A stretch of DNA of 8,356 bases. It comes from Candidatus Geoarchaeota archaeon. GTDB lineage: Archaea; Thermoproteota; Thermoprotei; Gearchaeales; WAQG01. Position numbers and translations under genes: made by a program. Location: assembly GCA_015520395.1 (NCBI GenBank), contig WAQG01000250.1, positions 1 through 8,356 on the forward strand, read 5' to 3'. How positions within the stretch are numbered: the first letter of the stretch is position 1; the number at the start of each line of letters is the position of its first letter. Below, piece after piece: positions 1 through 6,566 of this stretch. The notes below the pieces were generated by a model, which worked only from the letters and a program-made list of their open reading frames with translations, ran no database searches and was not told where the DNA came from.

Positions 1-48
1 CCCCCACCCACCACCACGACAACGACACCGCCGACGACATCCCCGCCC
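1..48 (+). repeat. Low-complexity Pro/Thr linker coding sequence
   Basis: A C/A-rich stretch of CCN and ACN codons encodes 16 consecutive Pro, Thr or Ser residues in frame with the binding protein. Such linkers separate the membrane anchor from the ligand-binding domain in archaeal surface proteins and are often O-glycosylated. The left edge cuts it, so its full length is unknown. Confidence 0.8.
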
Positions 49-1509
49 CCAAAGCAGATAGTTATCGGCGTTACTGATAAGGTGACAGACCTTGATCCAG
101 CTAACGCGTATGACTTCTTCACATGGGAGGTTCTGAACAACATTATGGAGGGGCTTGTCAAGTATGAACCCGGCACCGACAAGATCGTGATGGGGCTTGC
201 CGAGAGCTACGAGATAAGGGAGGACGGCAAAATCTGGGTCTTCACCCTGAAGGAGGGGCTGAAGTTCGCCGACGGCACTCCATGTACAGCCGACGACGTG
301 GTTAGAAGCATTAAGAGGGTTATGGAGATAGAGGGGGATCCATCATGGCTGGTTACCAGCTTCGTATCCGACGTGAGCGCCGAAGATGAGAGAACAGTCG
401 TCTTCACCCTCGAGAAGCCGGTCAGCTACTTCCTCTCCCTACTCGCAACCCCGCCCTACTTCCCCGTGCATCCAGCCTACAAGCCTAGTGAAGTCGACTC
501 TGATCAAACGGCCGGGGGCTGCGGCCCCTACAAGATAGAGAAGTTCCTCAGGGATCAGGAGCTGGTGCTTGTCGCCAACCCCTACTACCACGGCGAGGCG
601 CCGAAGACCGAGAGGATAGTGATAAGGTTCTACAGGGATGCGACAACGCTCAGGCTGGCCCTCGAGGCTGGGGAGATCGACATAGCCTGGAGAACCCTCA
701 GGCCGACTGACATAGCCGACCTCTCAAAGAACCCCAACTTCAACGTTATAGAGGTGCCCGGCTCCTACATAAGGTACATAGTCGTCAGGGTCTCCCAGCC
801 GCCCCTCGACAACAAGCTGGTGAGGCAGGCTCTGGCGGCCGCCATAGACAGGAAGGAGATTGCTGAGGTCGTCTTCATGAACACGGTTGAGCCGCTTTAC
901 AGCATGGTTCCGAAGGGCCTCTGGAGCCACAAGGATGTGTTCAAGGACAAGTATGGGGACGGCAACATCGACATGGCCAAAGACCTGCTAACCCAGGCTG
1001 GCTACAGCGAGGACAACAAGCTGAAGGTCGAGCTCTGGTACACCCCAACCCACTACGGTGACACCGAGGCCGACCTGGCACAGCTCATAAAGCAGCAGTG
1101 GGAGAGGACCGGGATGATAGAGGTTGAGATAAAGAGCGCCGAGTGGAGCACATATGTGGACTACCTAAGACAGGGGACGATGATGCTTAACCTCCTGGGA
1201 TGGTACCCCGACTACATCGACCCTGACGACTACCTGACCCCATTCCTCCACAGCGAGGCTAACGGCTGGACGGGGACAGGCTACGCCAACTCCGAGGTCG
1301 ACAGGCTCCTCGACCAGGCTGCCACGCTGACCGACCAGAGCCAGAGAAGCCAGCTCTACGAGCAGGTTCAGGACATACTTGCCGACGAGGTCCCATTCAT
1401 ACCACTAATACAGGGGAAGCTGTTCATAGTGACAAAGAAGGGTGTGGCAGGAGTCATAATAGGGCCGACAATGCTGTTGTCATACTCAACCATCTACTGG
1501 TCTGGTTAG
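1..1509 (+). CDS. Dpp/Opp-family ABC transporter substrate-binding protein (5' end off window)
   Basis: Extracytoplasmic solute-binding protein, SBP family 5 (COG0747, DppA/OppA type), which captures the substrate outside the membrane and delivers it to the permease pair encoded downstream. The frame is open from base 1, so the GTG at 82 is internal and not the start; 502 residues are visible and the signal peptide is missing. The first 16 visible residues form a Pro/Thr linker (PPPTTTTTPPTTSPPP), typical of archaeal surface binding proteins tethered near the membrane. Family features follow: a 'GLVKYEPGTDKIVMGLAESY' stretch, 'FTLKEGLKFADGTPCTADDV', the 'GCGPYKIEKF' region, 'VRQALAAAIDRKEI' and 'LLGWYPDYIDPDDYLTPFLH'. 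There is no C-terminal membrane segment, so anchoring must be N-terminal. The ligand cannot be read from the sequence; archaeal members bind either peptides or oligosaccharides, and the glucanase gene downstream favours a beta-glucan oligosaccharide (inference). Confidence 0.93.
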   Translation, partial: PPPTTTTTTPPTTSPPPKQIVIGVTDKVTDLDPANAYDFFTWEVLNNIMEGLVKYEPGTDKIVMGLAESYEIREDGKIWVFTLKEGLKFADGTPCTADDVVRSIKRVMEIEGDPSWLVTSFVSDVSAEDERTVVFTLEKPVSYFLSLLATPPYFPVHPAYKPSEVDSDQTAGGCGPYKIEKFLRDQELVLVANPYYHGEAPKTERIVIRFYRDATTLRLALEAGEIDIAWRTLRPTDIADLSKNPNFNVIEVPGSYIRYIVVRVSQPPLDNKLVRQALAAAIDRKEIAEVVFMNTVEPLYSMVPKGLWSHKDVFKDKYGDGNIDMAKDLLTQAGYSEDNKLKVELWYTPTHYGDTEADLAQLIKQQWERTGMIEVEIKSAEWSTYVDYLRQGTMMLNLLGWYPDYIDPDDYLTPFLHSEANGWTGTGYANSEVDRLLDQAATLTDQSQRSQLYEQVQDILADEVPFIPLIQGKLFIVTKKGVAGVIIGPTMLLSYSTIYWSG

Positions 1510-1522
1510 GGCGGGGCCATCC

Positions 1523-1531
1523 AAAAATAAA
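1523..1531 (+). promoter_or_regulatory. Possible TATA box for the permease/ATPase genes
   Basis: AAAAATAAA lies just after the binding-protein stop codon, in an otherwise G+C-rich context. Archaeal transcription normally starts about 25 bases downstream, here near 1553, which would leave a leader of roughly 40 bases before dppB. It could give the membrane components their own promoter, but the site is assigned on composition and position only. Confidence 0.3.
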
Positions 1532-1538
1532 CACCACC

Positions 1539-1557
1539 TTTTTTCAGACAGGTTTTT
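1539..1557 (+). terminator. Two T-tracts after the binding-protein gene
   Basis: A run of six T (1539-1544) and a run of five T (1553-1557) lie 30-50 bases after the stop codon. Archaeal RNA polymerase terminates at T-rich tracts without needing a hairpin, so these may end part of the binding-protein transcripts while some polymerase reads on into dppB. This would give the usual excess of binding protein over permease. Confidence 0.4.
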
Positions 1558-1563
1558 CACCTG
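1549..1563 (+). repeat. Perfect small inverted repeat CAGGT-TTTTC-ACCTG
   Basis: CAGGT (1549-1553) and ACCTG (1559-1563) are exact reverse complements around a five-base T-rich centre. It lies between the possible TATA box and dppB, near the expected transcription start. It could be a regulator-binding dyad or a small hairpin overlapping the T-tract; five base pairs can also occur by chance. Confidence 0.35.
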
Positions 1564-1595
1564 GGCTGAGTATTGAAACGTGGTGTTGGTGTAGG

Positions 1596-2618
1596 ATGGT
1601 TAGGGCTGGGGGGCTTGCACGCTACATAGCGATCAGGGCTCTAATGGTGGTCCCAACCGTCCTAATACTCTACACAATGGTGTTCCTGATACTTAGGGTT
1701 ATACCCGGAGACCCCATCACAGCCATAGTAGGTACCAAAAGCCTGCCGCCGGAGCAGCTGGAGGCCCTCAGGGAGGCTGCTGGCCTAAACAAGCCTTACA
1801 TTGTCCAGTACTTCGAGTATCTCTGGAACGTCCTCCACGGGGACTTTGGCGAAAGCCTTGTCATAAGGGGACGGCCGATAGCCGCTGATCTGATCGACAG
1901 GTTTCCGGCAACCCTCGAGCTCTCCATATCGAGCTTTATAGTCAGCGTGCTTATAGGCCTCGTAACTGGGACGCTAGCGGCCTCCAGGAGGGGCGGTAAG
2001 GTGGATGCCTCTATGAGGATCTATAGTGTTGTCGCCTACACCCTGTTTATCCCCTGGTTTGGAATGATGCTACAGATACTATTTGGAGTCCAGCTTAAGG
2101 TTCTGCCGATAAGCGGGAGGCTTGACCCGGGCCTCACGATAGAGAGGATAACAGGCCTCTACCTTATAGACAGCCTCATCACCGGGAACATCGAGGGGTT
2201 CAAGAATGCCCTCGCCCACCTCGTGCTCCCCACAATAACCCTAGGCACAGTCCTGAGCGGGGCCTACACCAGGCTCCTCAGAAACAACCTGATAGACGTG
2301 TTAAGCCAGGACTTCATAAGGGCATACCACGCCAGGGGGGTGAGGGGGTACAAGGTCATGCTCCACGCAATAAAGAACGCCTTCATACCGGTCGTAACCC
2401 TCATGGGCCTCCAGTTCGCCATACTTCTCGGGGGCGCGATACTAACCGAAACCACCTTCAGCTGGCCGGGCATGGGAACCTACCTCCTCGACAGGATCGA
2501 GTATAGGGACTACACAGCCATTCAGGGAACAGTGATATTCTTCGCCCTGCTGGTCGGCCTGATAAGCCTGGTGGTCGACATAGTCTACGCGCTCCTCGAC
2601 CCAAGGATAAGGTACTGA
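1596..2618 (+). CDS. dppB: Dpp/Opp-type ABC transporter permease, DppB-like
   Basis: First transmembrane subunit of the importer (340 residues, normal for the family), which together with the DppC-like protein forms the substrate channel in the cytoplasmic membrane. Hydrophobic segments lie near residues 12-34, 108-130, 143-165, 206-226, 264-284 and 311-333, giving six membrane spans. The family N-terminus 'FLILRVIPGDP' (about 30-40), the 'HGDFGESL' region (81-88) and the coupling-helix (EAA) motif around 243-262 (RAYHARGVRGYKVMLHAIKN) are present, followed by 'AILTETTFSWPGMG'. The ATG start is preceded by GGTG sequences at 1582-1585 and 1588-1591. It is the first of four tightly packed genes. 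The symbol denotes family only; the substrate may be an oligosaccharide. Confidence 0.94.
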   Translation: MVRAGGLARYIAIRALMVVPTVLILYTMVFLILRVIPGDPITAIVGTKSLPPEQLEALREAAGLNKPYIVQYFEYLWNVLHGDFGESLVIRGRPIAADLIDRFPATLELSISSFIVSVLIGLVTGTLAASRRGGKVDASMRIYSVVAYTLFIPWFGMMLQILFGVQLKVLPISGRLDPGLTIERITGLYLIDSLITGNIEGFKNALAHLVLPTITLGTVLSGAYTRLLRNNLIDVLSQDFIRAYHARGVRGYKVMLHAIKNAFIPVVTLMGLQFAILLGGAILTETTFSWPGMGTYLLDRIEYRDYTAIQGTVIFFALLVGLISLVVDIVYALLDPRIRY

Positions 2619-2625
2619 GGAGGTG
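2619..2625 (+). promoter_or_regulatory. Ribosome-binding site of dppC, overlapping the annotated GTG start
   Basis: GGAGGTG directly follows the dppB stop codon. The only ATG/GTG/TTG start candidate that keeps the N-terminus (GTG, 2623-2625) lies inside this site. An in-frame CTG at 2632-2634 lies six bases after it, the same spacing used by dppF. Confidence 0.6.
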
Positions 2626-3492
2626 GTCAGGCTGGAGATAGTTAAAAAGATCTATGAACCCCTCATAGGCATATTTGGCGTCCGTGTTGGGAGGGGGATG
2701 CTCATAACAGGCATGCTCATAGTGCTTGCCGTTGTTATCATGGCGGTGTTCGCCCCGCTGATAGCCCCCTATAACCCAACGATATCTGCAGGGAAGCCCT
2801 TCCAGCCCCCCACAAAAGAGCACCTTTTCGGGACAAACAGGCTTGGCCAGGACATGTTCTCAAGGATCGTATATGGATCCAGGATCATACTGTTGGTCGT
2901 GATCTCAGCCACCCTGATCTCGATGAGCGTTGGAATACCGCTCGGCCTGATCTCCGGCTATGTGGGGGGAAAGCTTGACAGGGCGTTCAGCATGGTTATG
3001 GACAGCATCTATGCCTTCCCAAGCCTAGTCCTGGCAATAGCCATAGCAGCGATGCTGGGGCCAAACATAACCAACACGGCGCTGGCAATATCGATAGTAT
3101 ACATACCAACGTACTTCAGGATGATAAGGGGCCAGACACTGAGCCTCAAGGAGCAACTCTTCGTCGAGGCGGCCCGGGCCCTCGGAGCCCGCGACAGGGA
3201 GATAATGTTTAGATACATCCTCCCAAACCTGGCTCCAACGATAGTCGTGGTCTTCAGCCTGAGCGTCGCCGATGCGATACTTACCGAGGCCGGGCTGAGC
3301 TTCCTAGGCCTGTCGGTGGTGCCTCCAACTCCCGATTGGGGCTACGACCTTAGGGTCGGGCAGCCCTTCCTCCTAAACGGCTACTGGTGGCTAGTCTTCT
3401 TCCCAGGGCTCATGGTAATGCTGCTGGCCATGGGCTTTGCTTTCATTGGCGAGGGCCTAGGGGAGAGGTTCGCCCTTGGAGGTGAGAGGTAG
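2623..3492 (+). CDS. dppC: Dpp/Opp-type ABC transporter permease, DppC-like
   Basis: Second transmembrane subunit of the importer (289 residues, typical length). Family hallmarks are easily seen: 'HLFGTNRLGQDMFSRIVYGS' (67-86), the EAA coupling motif 'VEAARALGARDREIMFRYIL' (181-200) and the C-terminal 'LTEAGLSFLGL' followed by 'PTPDWG' (220-240). A first membrane span lies near 27-47, and several more run from about 88 to the C-terminus. The gene begins four bases after the dppB stop and is probably translated by reinitiation. The start is uncertain: GTG 2623 overlaps its own GGAGGTG site, whereas CTG 2632 is ideally spaced; an in-frame TAA at 2608 excludes earlier starts, and the next ATG (2698) would remove the cytoplasmic N-terminus. 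Confidence 0.93.
   Translation: MVRLEIVKKIYEPLIGIFGVRVGRGMLITGMLIVLAVVIMAVFAPLIAPYNPTISAGKPFQPPTKEHLFGTNRLGQDMFSRIVYGSRIILLVVISATLISMSVGIPLGLISGYVGGKLDRAFSMVMDSIYAFPSLVLAIAIAAMLGPNITNTALAISIVYIPTYFRMIRGQTLSLKEQLFVEAARALGARDREIMFRYILPNLAPTIVVVFSLSVADAILTEAGLSFLGLSVVPPTPDWGYDLRVGQPFLLNGYWWLVFFPGLMVMLLAMGFAFIGEGLGERFALGGER
3478..3485 (+). promoter_or_regulatory. Strong ribosome-binding site of dppD (GGAGGTGA)
   Basis: GGAGGTGA matches the archaeal 16S rRNA tail and lies inside the last codons of dppC, six bases before the GTG at 3492. It fixes the dppD start on a GTG that overlaps the dppC TAG by one base. Confidence 0.75.
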
Positions 3493-4448
3493 TGACGCTG
3501 CTACGAGTGGAGAACCTGAAGGTTCACTACTACACCCTTTCCGGCATCGTGAGGGCCGTTGATGGGGTTAGCCTCTCGATCGAGAAGGGGGAGTGGCTCA
3601 GCGTTGTCGGCGAGTCCGGATGCGGGAAAAGCACACTTGCATACGCGATCCTGAGGCTTGTTCCACCGCCCGGAAGGATAGTGTCTGGGAGGATCCTCCT
3701 AGACGGCACAGACCTCCTCAGGCTTGGTGGAGAGGAGATGAGGAGGGTGAGGGGCTCCAGAATATCTATGGTCTTCCAAGACCCCATGACCAGCCTGGAT
3801 CCCCTGAGGAAGATAGGCGACCAGATCGTTGAGGCCATAGTTGAGCATGAGGAGCTTGACGTCAGGGAGGCTAGGAAAAGGGCTGAAGAGCTCTTAGCCT
3901 CGGTCGGCCTCACAAGTGACATGGTGAATAGGTATCCCCACCAGCTCAGCGGCGGGCAGAGGCAAAGGGTCACAATAGCTATAGCGATGTCCCTTAATCC
4001 AAGCCTCCTGATAGCCGATGAGCCGACCACAGCGCTTGACGTCATAGTTCAGGACAGGATAATGGACTTGATCGAGGGTTTCAAGGCGGAGGGAACCAGC
4101 ATAATGCTCGTAACCCACGATCTGGCGCTCGCCGCCGAGAGGAGCGATAAGATAGCGATCATGTATGCTGGAAAGATAGTCGAATACGGGCCTGTGGACG
4201 AGGTTATAGACAGCCCAATGCACCCCTATTCAAAAGCCCTCCTCGAAAGCACGCCAAGGCTCAGGGGGCCGAAGAGGCTCAGGTATATTCCGGGCTATCC
4301 GCCCGACCTCAGACGTCCACCGCCCGGCTGCAGATTCCACCCCAGGTGTGAGAAGGCCCTCAAGATATGTTCGCAGAAGGAGCCCGAGCCCCGATACCTC
4401 AATGGAAGGATGGTTGCATGTTGGCTTTATTCGGGGGAGGTGGGCTGA
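3492..4448 (+). CDS. dppD: ABC transporter ATPase, DppD-like, with four-cysteine C-terminal domain
   Basis: Cytoplasmic ATPase subunit (318 residues) that powers the importer together with the DppF-like protein. Walker A is GESGCGKST (40-48), the Q-loop is FQDP (95-98), the ABC signature is LSGGQ (152-156), Walker B is SLLIADEP (171-178) with catalytic E177, the D-loop is ALD (181-183) and the switch histidine is H209. The oligopeptide/dipeptide-transporter C-terminal extension follows, with 'PPPGCRFHPRC' and cysteines 280, 286, 293 and 310, the pattern known to bind a [4Fe-4S] cluster in a characterised bacterial DppD. The GTG start overlaps the dppC stop by one base and has a near-perfect ribosome-binding site. 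All catalytic residues are intact. Confidence 0.95.
   Translation: MTLLRVENLKVHYYTLSGIVRAVDGVSLSIEKGEWLSVVGESGCGKSTLAYAILRLVPPPGRIVSGRILLDGTDLLRLGGEEMRRVRGSRISMVFQDPMTSLDPLRKIGDQIVEAIVEHEELDVREARKRAEELLASVGLTSDMVNRYPHQLSGGQRQRVTIAIAMSLNPSLLIADEPTTALDVIVQDRIMDLIEGFKAEGTSIMLVTHDLALAAERSDKIAIMYAGKIVEYGPVDEVIDSPMHPYSKALLESTPRLRGPKRLRYIPGYPPDLRRPPPGCRFHPRCEKALKICSQKEPEPRYLNGRMVACWLYSGEVG
4436..4442 (+). promoter_or_regulatory. Ribosome-binding site of dppF (GGAGGTG)
   Basis: GGAGGTG within the last codons of dppD sits six bases before the TTG at 4449. It supports TTG as the dppF start, immediately after the dppD TGA. Confidence 0.7.
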
Positions 4449-5435
4449 TTGGAGGCCCTCGTGAAGGCTGTGGATCTCAAAAAGTATTTTCCCGCCGAGA
4501 CCGGGCTGCTCGCAAGGTTGCTCGGTGGTGGGGAGGTTTACGTCAAGGCGGTTGACGGGGTGAGTTTCGACATAAAGGAGGGGGAGACCCTAGGTCTTGT
4601 CGGCGAGTCCGGATGCGGGAAAACCACCACAGGCAGGCTGCTTCTAAGACTATTAGAGCCAACCTCTGGAAGGATAATATTCAAGGGCCAGGACATCACG
4701 AGGCTGAGCAAGAGGGGGATGAGGAGGCTTAGAAGGGAGATGCAGATAGTTTTCCAGGATCCCTACGCCAGCCTCAACCCAAGGATGACCGTGGGTAGGG
4801 CCATCGAGGAGCCGCTCCTCATTCACGGGCTGGCCGAGAAGGAGGAGGCCCGTAGAATGGCCATGGAGATGCTCGAGAGGGTTGGATTAACGCCAGCCTC
4901 CGACTTCTACGACAGGCTCCCCATGCATCTAAGCGGTGGTCAGAGGCAGAGGGTGGTTATAGCCAGGGCGATGATCCTGAAGCCAAAGTTCGTGGTCGCT
5001 GATGAGCCAGTCTCAATGATAGACGTCTCGCTCAGATCCTCAATACTGGAGCTCCTAATGCGGTTCCAGGCCGAATACAAGCTCTCGATGCTGTTTATAA
5101 CCCACGACCTCTCGGTTGCAAGGCTGGTCTCCAACAGGCTGGCAGTGATGTACCTTGGCAAGCTCGTCGAGATAGGCCCGGTCGAGGAGGTTATAAACGA
5201 GCCAGCACACCCATACACACTGGCCCTCATAGAGGCCGTCCCATCCTTCCGCAGAAGGCGTGAGAAAAAACTAAGGATATCCGGAGAGGTGCCCGACCCC
5301 CGAAACCCGCCGCCCGGCTGCAGGTTCCATCCAAGATGCCCCTACGCCACCGAAATATGCAGAAATGAAGAACCCAAGCTCGTGAAGGTGGGTAAGGATC
5401 ACTACGTGGCTTGTCACCATCCACTACGAAAATGA
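4449..5435 (+). CDS. dppF: ABC transporter ATPase, DppF-like, with four-cysteine C-terminal domain
   Basis: Second ATPase of the importer (328 residues), forming the nucleotide-binding heterodimer with the DppD-like subunit. It shows Walker A GESGCGKTT (52-60), Q-loop FQDP (102-105), signature LSGGQ (161-165), Walker B FVVADEP (181-187) with E186 and switch histidine H219. The region after Walker B reads VSMIDVS where bacterial subunits usually have TSALDVS; I believe this is common in archaeal DppF proteins. The C-terminal domain has cysteines 291, 297, 304 and 322 in the same spacing as its partner, so it too may hold an iron-sulfur cluster. The start is TTG directly after the dppD stop. 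This is the last transporter gene. Confidence 0.95.
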   Translation: MEALVKAVDLKKYFPAETGLLARLLGGGEVYVKAVDGVSFDIKEGETLGLVGESGCGKTTTGRLLLRLLEPTSGRIIFKGQDITRLSKRGMRRLRREMQIVFQDPYASLNPRMTVGRAIEEPLLIHGLAEKEEARRMAMEMLERVGLTPASDFYDRLPMHLSGGQRQRVVIARAMILKPKFVVADEPVSMIDVSLRSSILELLMRFQAEYKLSMLFITHDLSVARLVSNRLAVMYLGKLVEIGPVEEVINEPAHPYTLALIEAVPSFRRRREKKLRISGEVPDPRNPPPGCRFHPRCPYATEICRNEEPKLVKVGKDHYVACHHPLRK

Positions 5436-5467
5436 CGCCTCCAGGCCGCCCCCGGCTACTCCGAACG

Positions 5468-5474
5468 TTTATTA
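5468..5474 (+). promoter_or_regulatory. TATA box of the glucanase gene (leaderless promoter)
   Basis: TTTATTA stands out in a G+C-rich 67-base gap, 28 bases before the ATG at 5503. With initiation about 25 bases downstream of the box, the mRNA would begin at or within a few bases of the start codon. There is no Shine-Dalgarno sequence before the ATG, which agrees with a leaderless transcript separate from the transporter operon. Confidence 0.55.
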
Positions 5475-5502
5475 CCGTCTCGTCTTAAGGTAGTCTGGAA
5501 AT

Positions 5503-6564
5503 ATGCTAGCAGCCCTGCTACTAATACTCCTCATAGCCTCAACGCCGGCCGCGCAGCCAATCCTAATCTTAGAGTGGCCAACAGGCTCCAGCTTTGCGGA
5601 GGTTGATGATAGGCTTGCCCTTTCAATAAATATGTGGAATGTCAAGGATTCAGAGGGGCGGGCGGTGATGAAGTATTTCGGGAACGGGACAGTCGTTTTT
5701 GAAGCCAACCTGTGGAACCTCTCCATAGAGGATCCAGGCGGGTGGGTTCTGGGATACCCGGAGGTCTACAAGGGCTACAATCCCTGGTCCCTCACCGGAG
5801 TCTATGGTCTGCATTCAATCAAGCTCCCCACCAGGCTCGATAAGCTGCCACCCACGGAGGTTTTGGTCGACTATACCGTGTGGAAGGAGCAGGATGAGCT
5901 CCCCATCAACTTCGCCTTCGACATATGGATAACCCAGGAAAAGTTCTCCAGGGGCGTCGGCCCTCGGGACTTCGAGCTGATGATATGGCTTTACAGCGAT
6001 AGAATGGATCCGGCCGGGTTGAACTACGCCAACCTAACCATGCCGGTGAGGCTGGGTGGGAAGATAGTTGAAAGCCTTTGGGAGCTATGGATAGCGAACT
6101 CGACTGGCGGATGGCAGATAGTTACGCTCAGATCCCCGAAACCCCTGGTCGGGGAGGTGGGCATAGATCTTAGACTTGCCATAAACATTGTTGCAAAAAG
6201 CCTCTCAGAACTCAAGATCAGGCTGCCAAGAAGCCACTACATAGAGGGCGTGGAGCTGGGCTCCGAATTCGGATCCCCCTTCACCGAAAAGGCAAAATTC
6301 GGCTGGATCCTCCGCAAATTCGTCATAAAGCCTTTAAGCCAGCCTCCAAAGACAACCTCAAGGCCCCGTCCAACCTGGGGAATGGAAACTCAATGGTTTA
6401 CACTCGGAGTAGCGGCATTAGTCATCCTAGGGTTAGCTACAATACTTATCATCTTGGAGCACCAGGGGAAACACAGTTCATCAAAGCCGAGTAAAGAAGA
6501 GGGAGGATTCGGGGAGCGGTTCTCAACTAACCATATATCGGGCTACCCATTCCTAATTAGGTAG
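5503..6564 (+). CDS. Membrane-anchored family 12 glycoside hydrolase (endo-beta-1,4-glucanase)
   Basis: Predicted extracellular cellulase that hydrolyses internal beta-1,4-glucosidic bonds with retention of configuration (GH12). Residues 1-17 are a signal peptide ending near 'STPAAQ', unusual in lacking Lys or Arg before the hydrophobic core. The catalytic domain spans about 20-278: 'GYPEVYKGYNPW' (84-95), 'YTVW' (124-127), 'ELMIWLYS' with likely nucleophile E158, and 'ELGSEFGSPF' (251-260) with likely acid/base E255, then 'FGW' (266-268); this matches what I know of Thermotoga Cel12 enzymes. A Pro/Thr/Arg linker (280-291) leads to a single membrane span (about 300-319) and a 34-residue charged tail. 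The enzyme should be tethered outside the cell, beside the importer. An in-frame TAG at 5491 fixes the ATG as the first start. Exact substrate (cellulose, mixed-linkage glucan, xyloglucan) is open. Confidence 0.88.
   Translation: MLAALLLILLIASTPAAQPILILEWPTGSSFAEVDDRLALSINMWNVKDSEGRAVMKYFGNGTVVFEANLWNLSIEDPGGWVLGYPEVYKGYNPWSLTGVYGLHSIKLPTRLDKLPPTEVLVDYTVWKEQDELPINFAFDIWITQEKFSRGVGPRDFELMIWLYSDRMDPAGLNYANLTMPVRLGGKIVESLWELWIANSTGGWQIVTLRSPKPLVGEVGIDLRLAINIVAKSLSELKIRLPRSHYIEGVELGSEFGSPFTEKAKFGWILRKFVIKPLSQPPKTTSRPRPTWGMETQWFTLGVAALVILGLATILIILEHQGKHSSSKPSKEEGGFGERFSTNHISGYPFLIR
6532..6538 (+). promoter_or_regulatory. Possible TATA box of the DNA glycosylase gene
   Basis: CATATAT within the last codons of the glucanase gene is centred about 31 bases before the ATG at 6567. 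It would place initiation only a few bases before the start codon, allowing a short-leader transcript independent of the glucanase. Confidence 0.35.
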
Positions 6565-6566
6565 GG

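Larger units (their letters stand above)
1530..1587 (+). repeat. 8-bp inverted repeat flanking the binding protein-dppB gap
   Basis: AACACCAC (1530-1537) is the exact reverse complement of GTGGTGTT (1580-1587), with 42 bases between the arms. The arms enclose the T-tracts and the smaller CAGGT/ACCTG dyad. If transcribed, the right arm would overlap the GGTG ribosome-binding region of dppB, so pairing could mask it. The functional meaning is inferred. Confidence 0.3.

Noticed and set aside
82..84. GTG as the start of the binding protein
   Set aside because: The same frame is open back to base 1 and encodes a Pro/Thr linker and the first strand (KQIVIGVTDKVTD), so the gene begins before the window.
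2458..2823. 121-residue minus-strand frame across the dppB-dppC junction
   Set aside because: It is antisense to two conserved permeases, is Gly/Arg/Cys-rich and has no family features.
3530..4045. 171-residue open frame on the minus strand
   Set aside because: It lies wholly antisense to the well-conserved DppD ATPase; its Ser-rich composition is the mirror of ATPase codons, with no recognisable domain.
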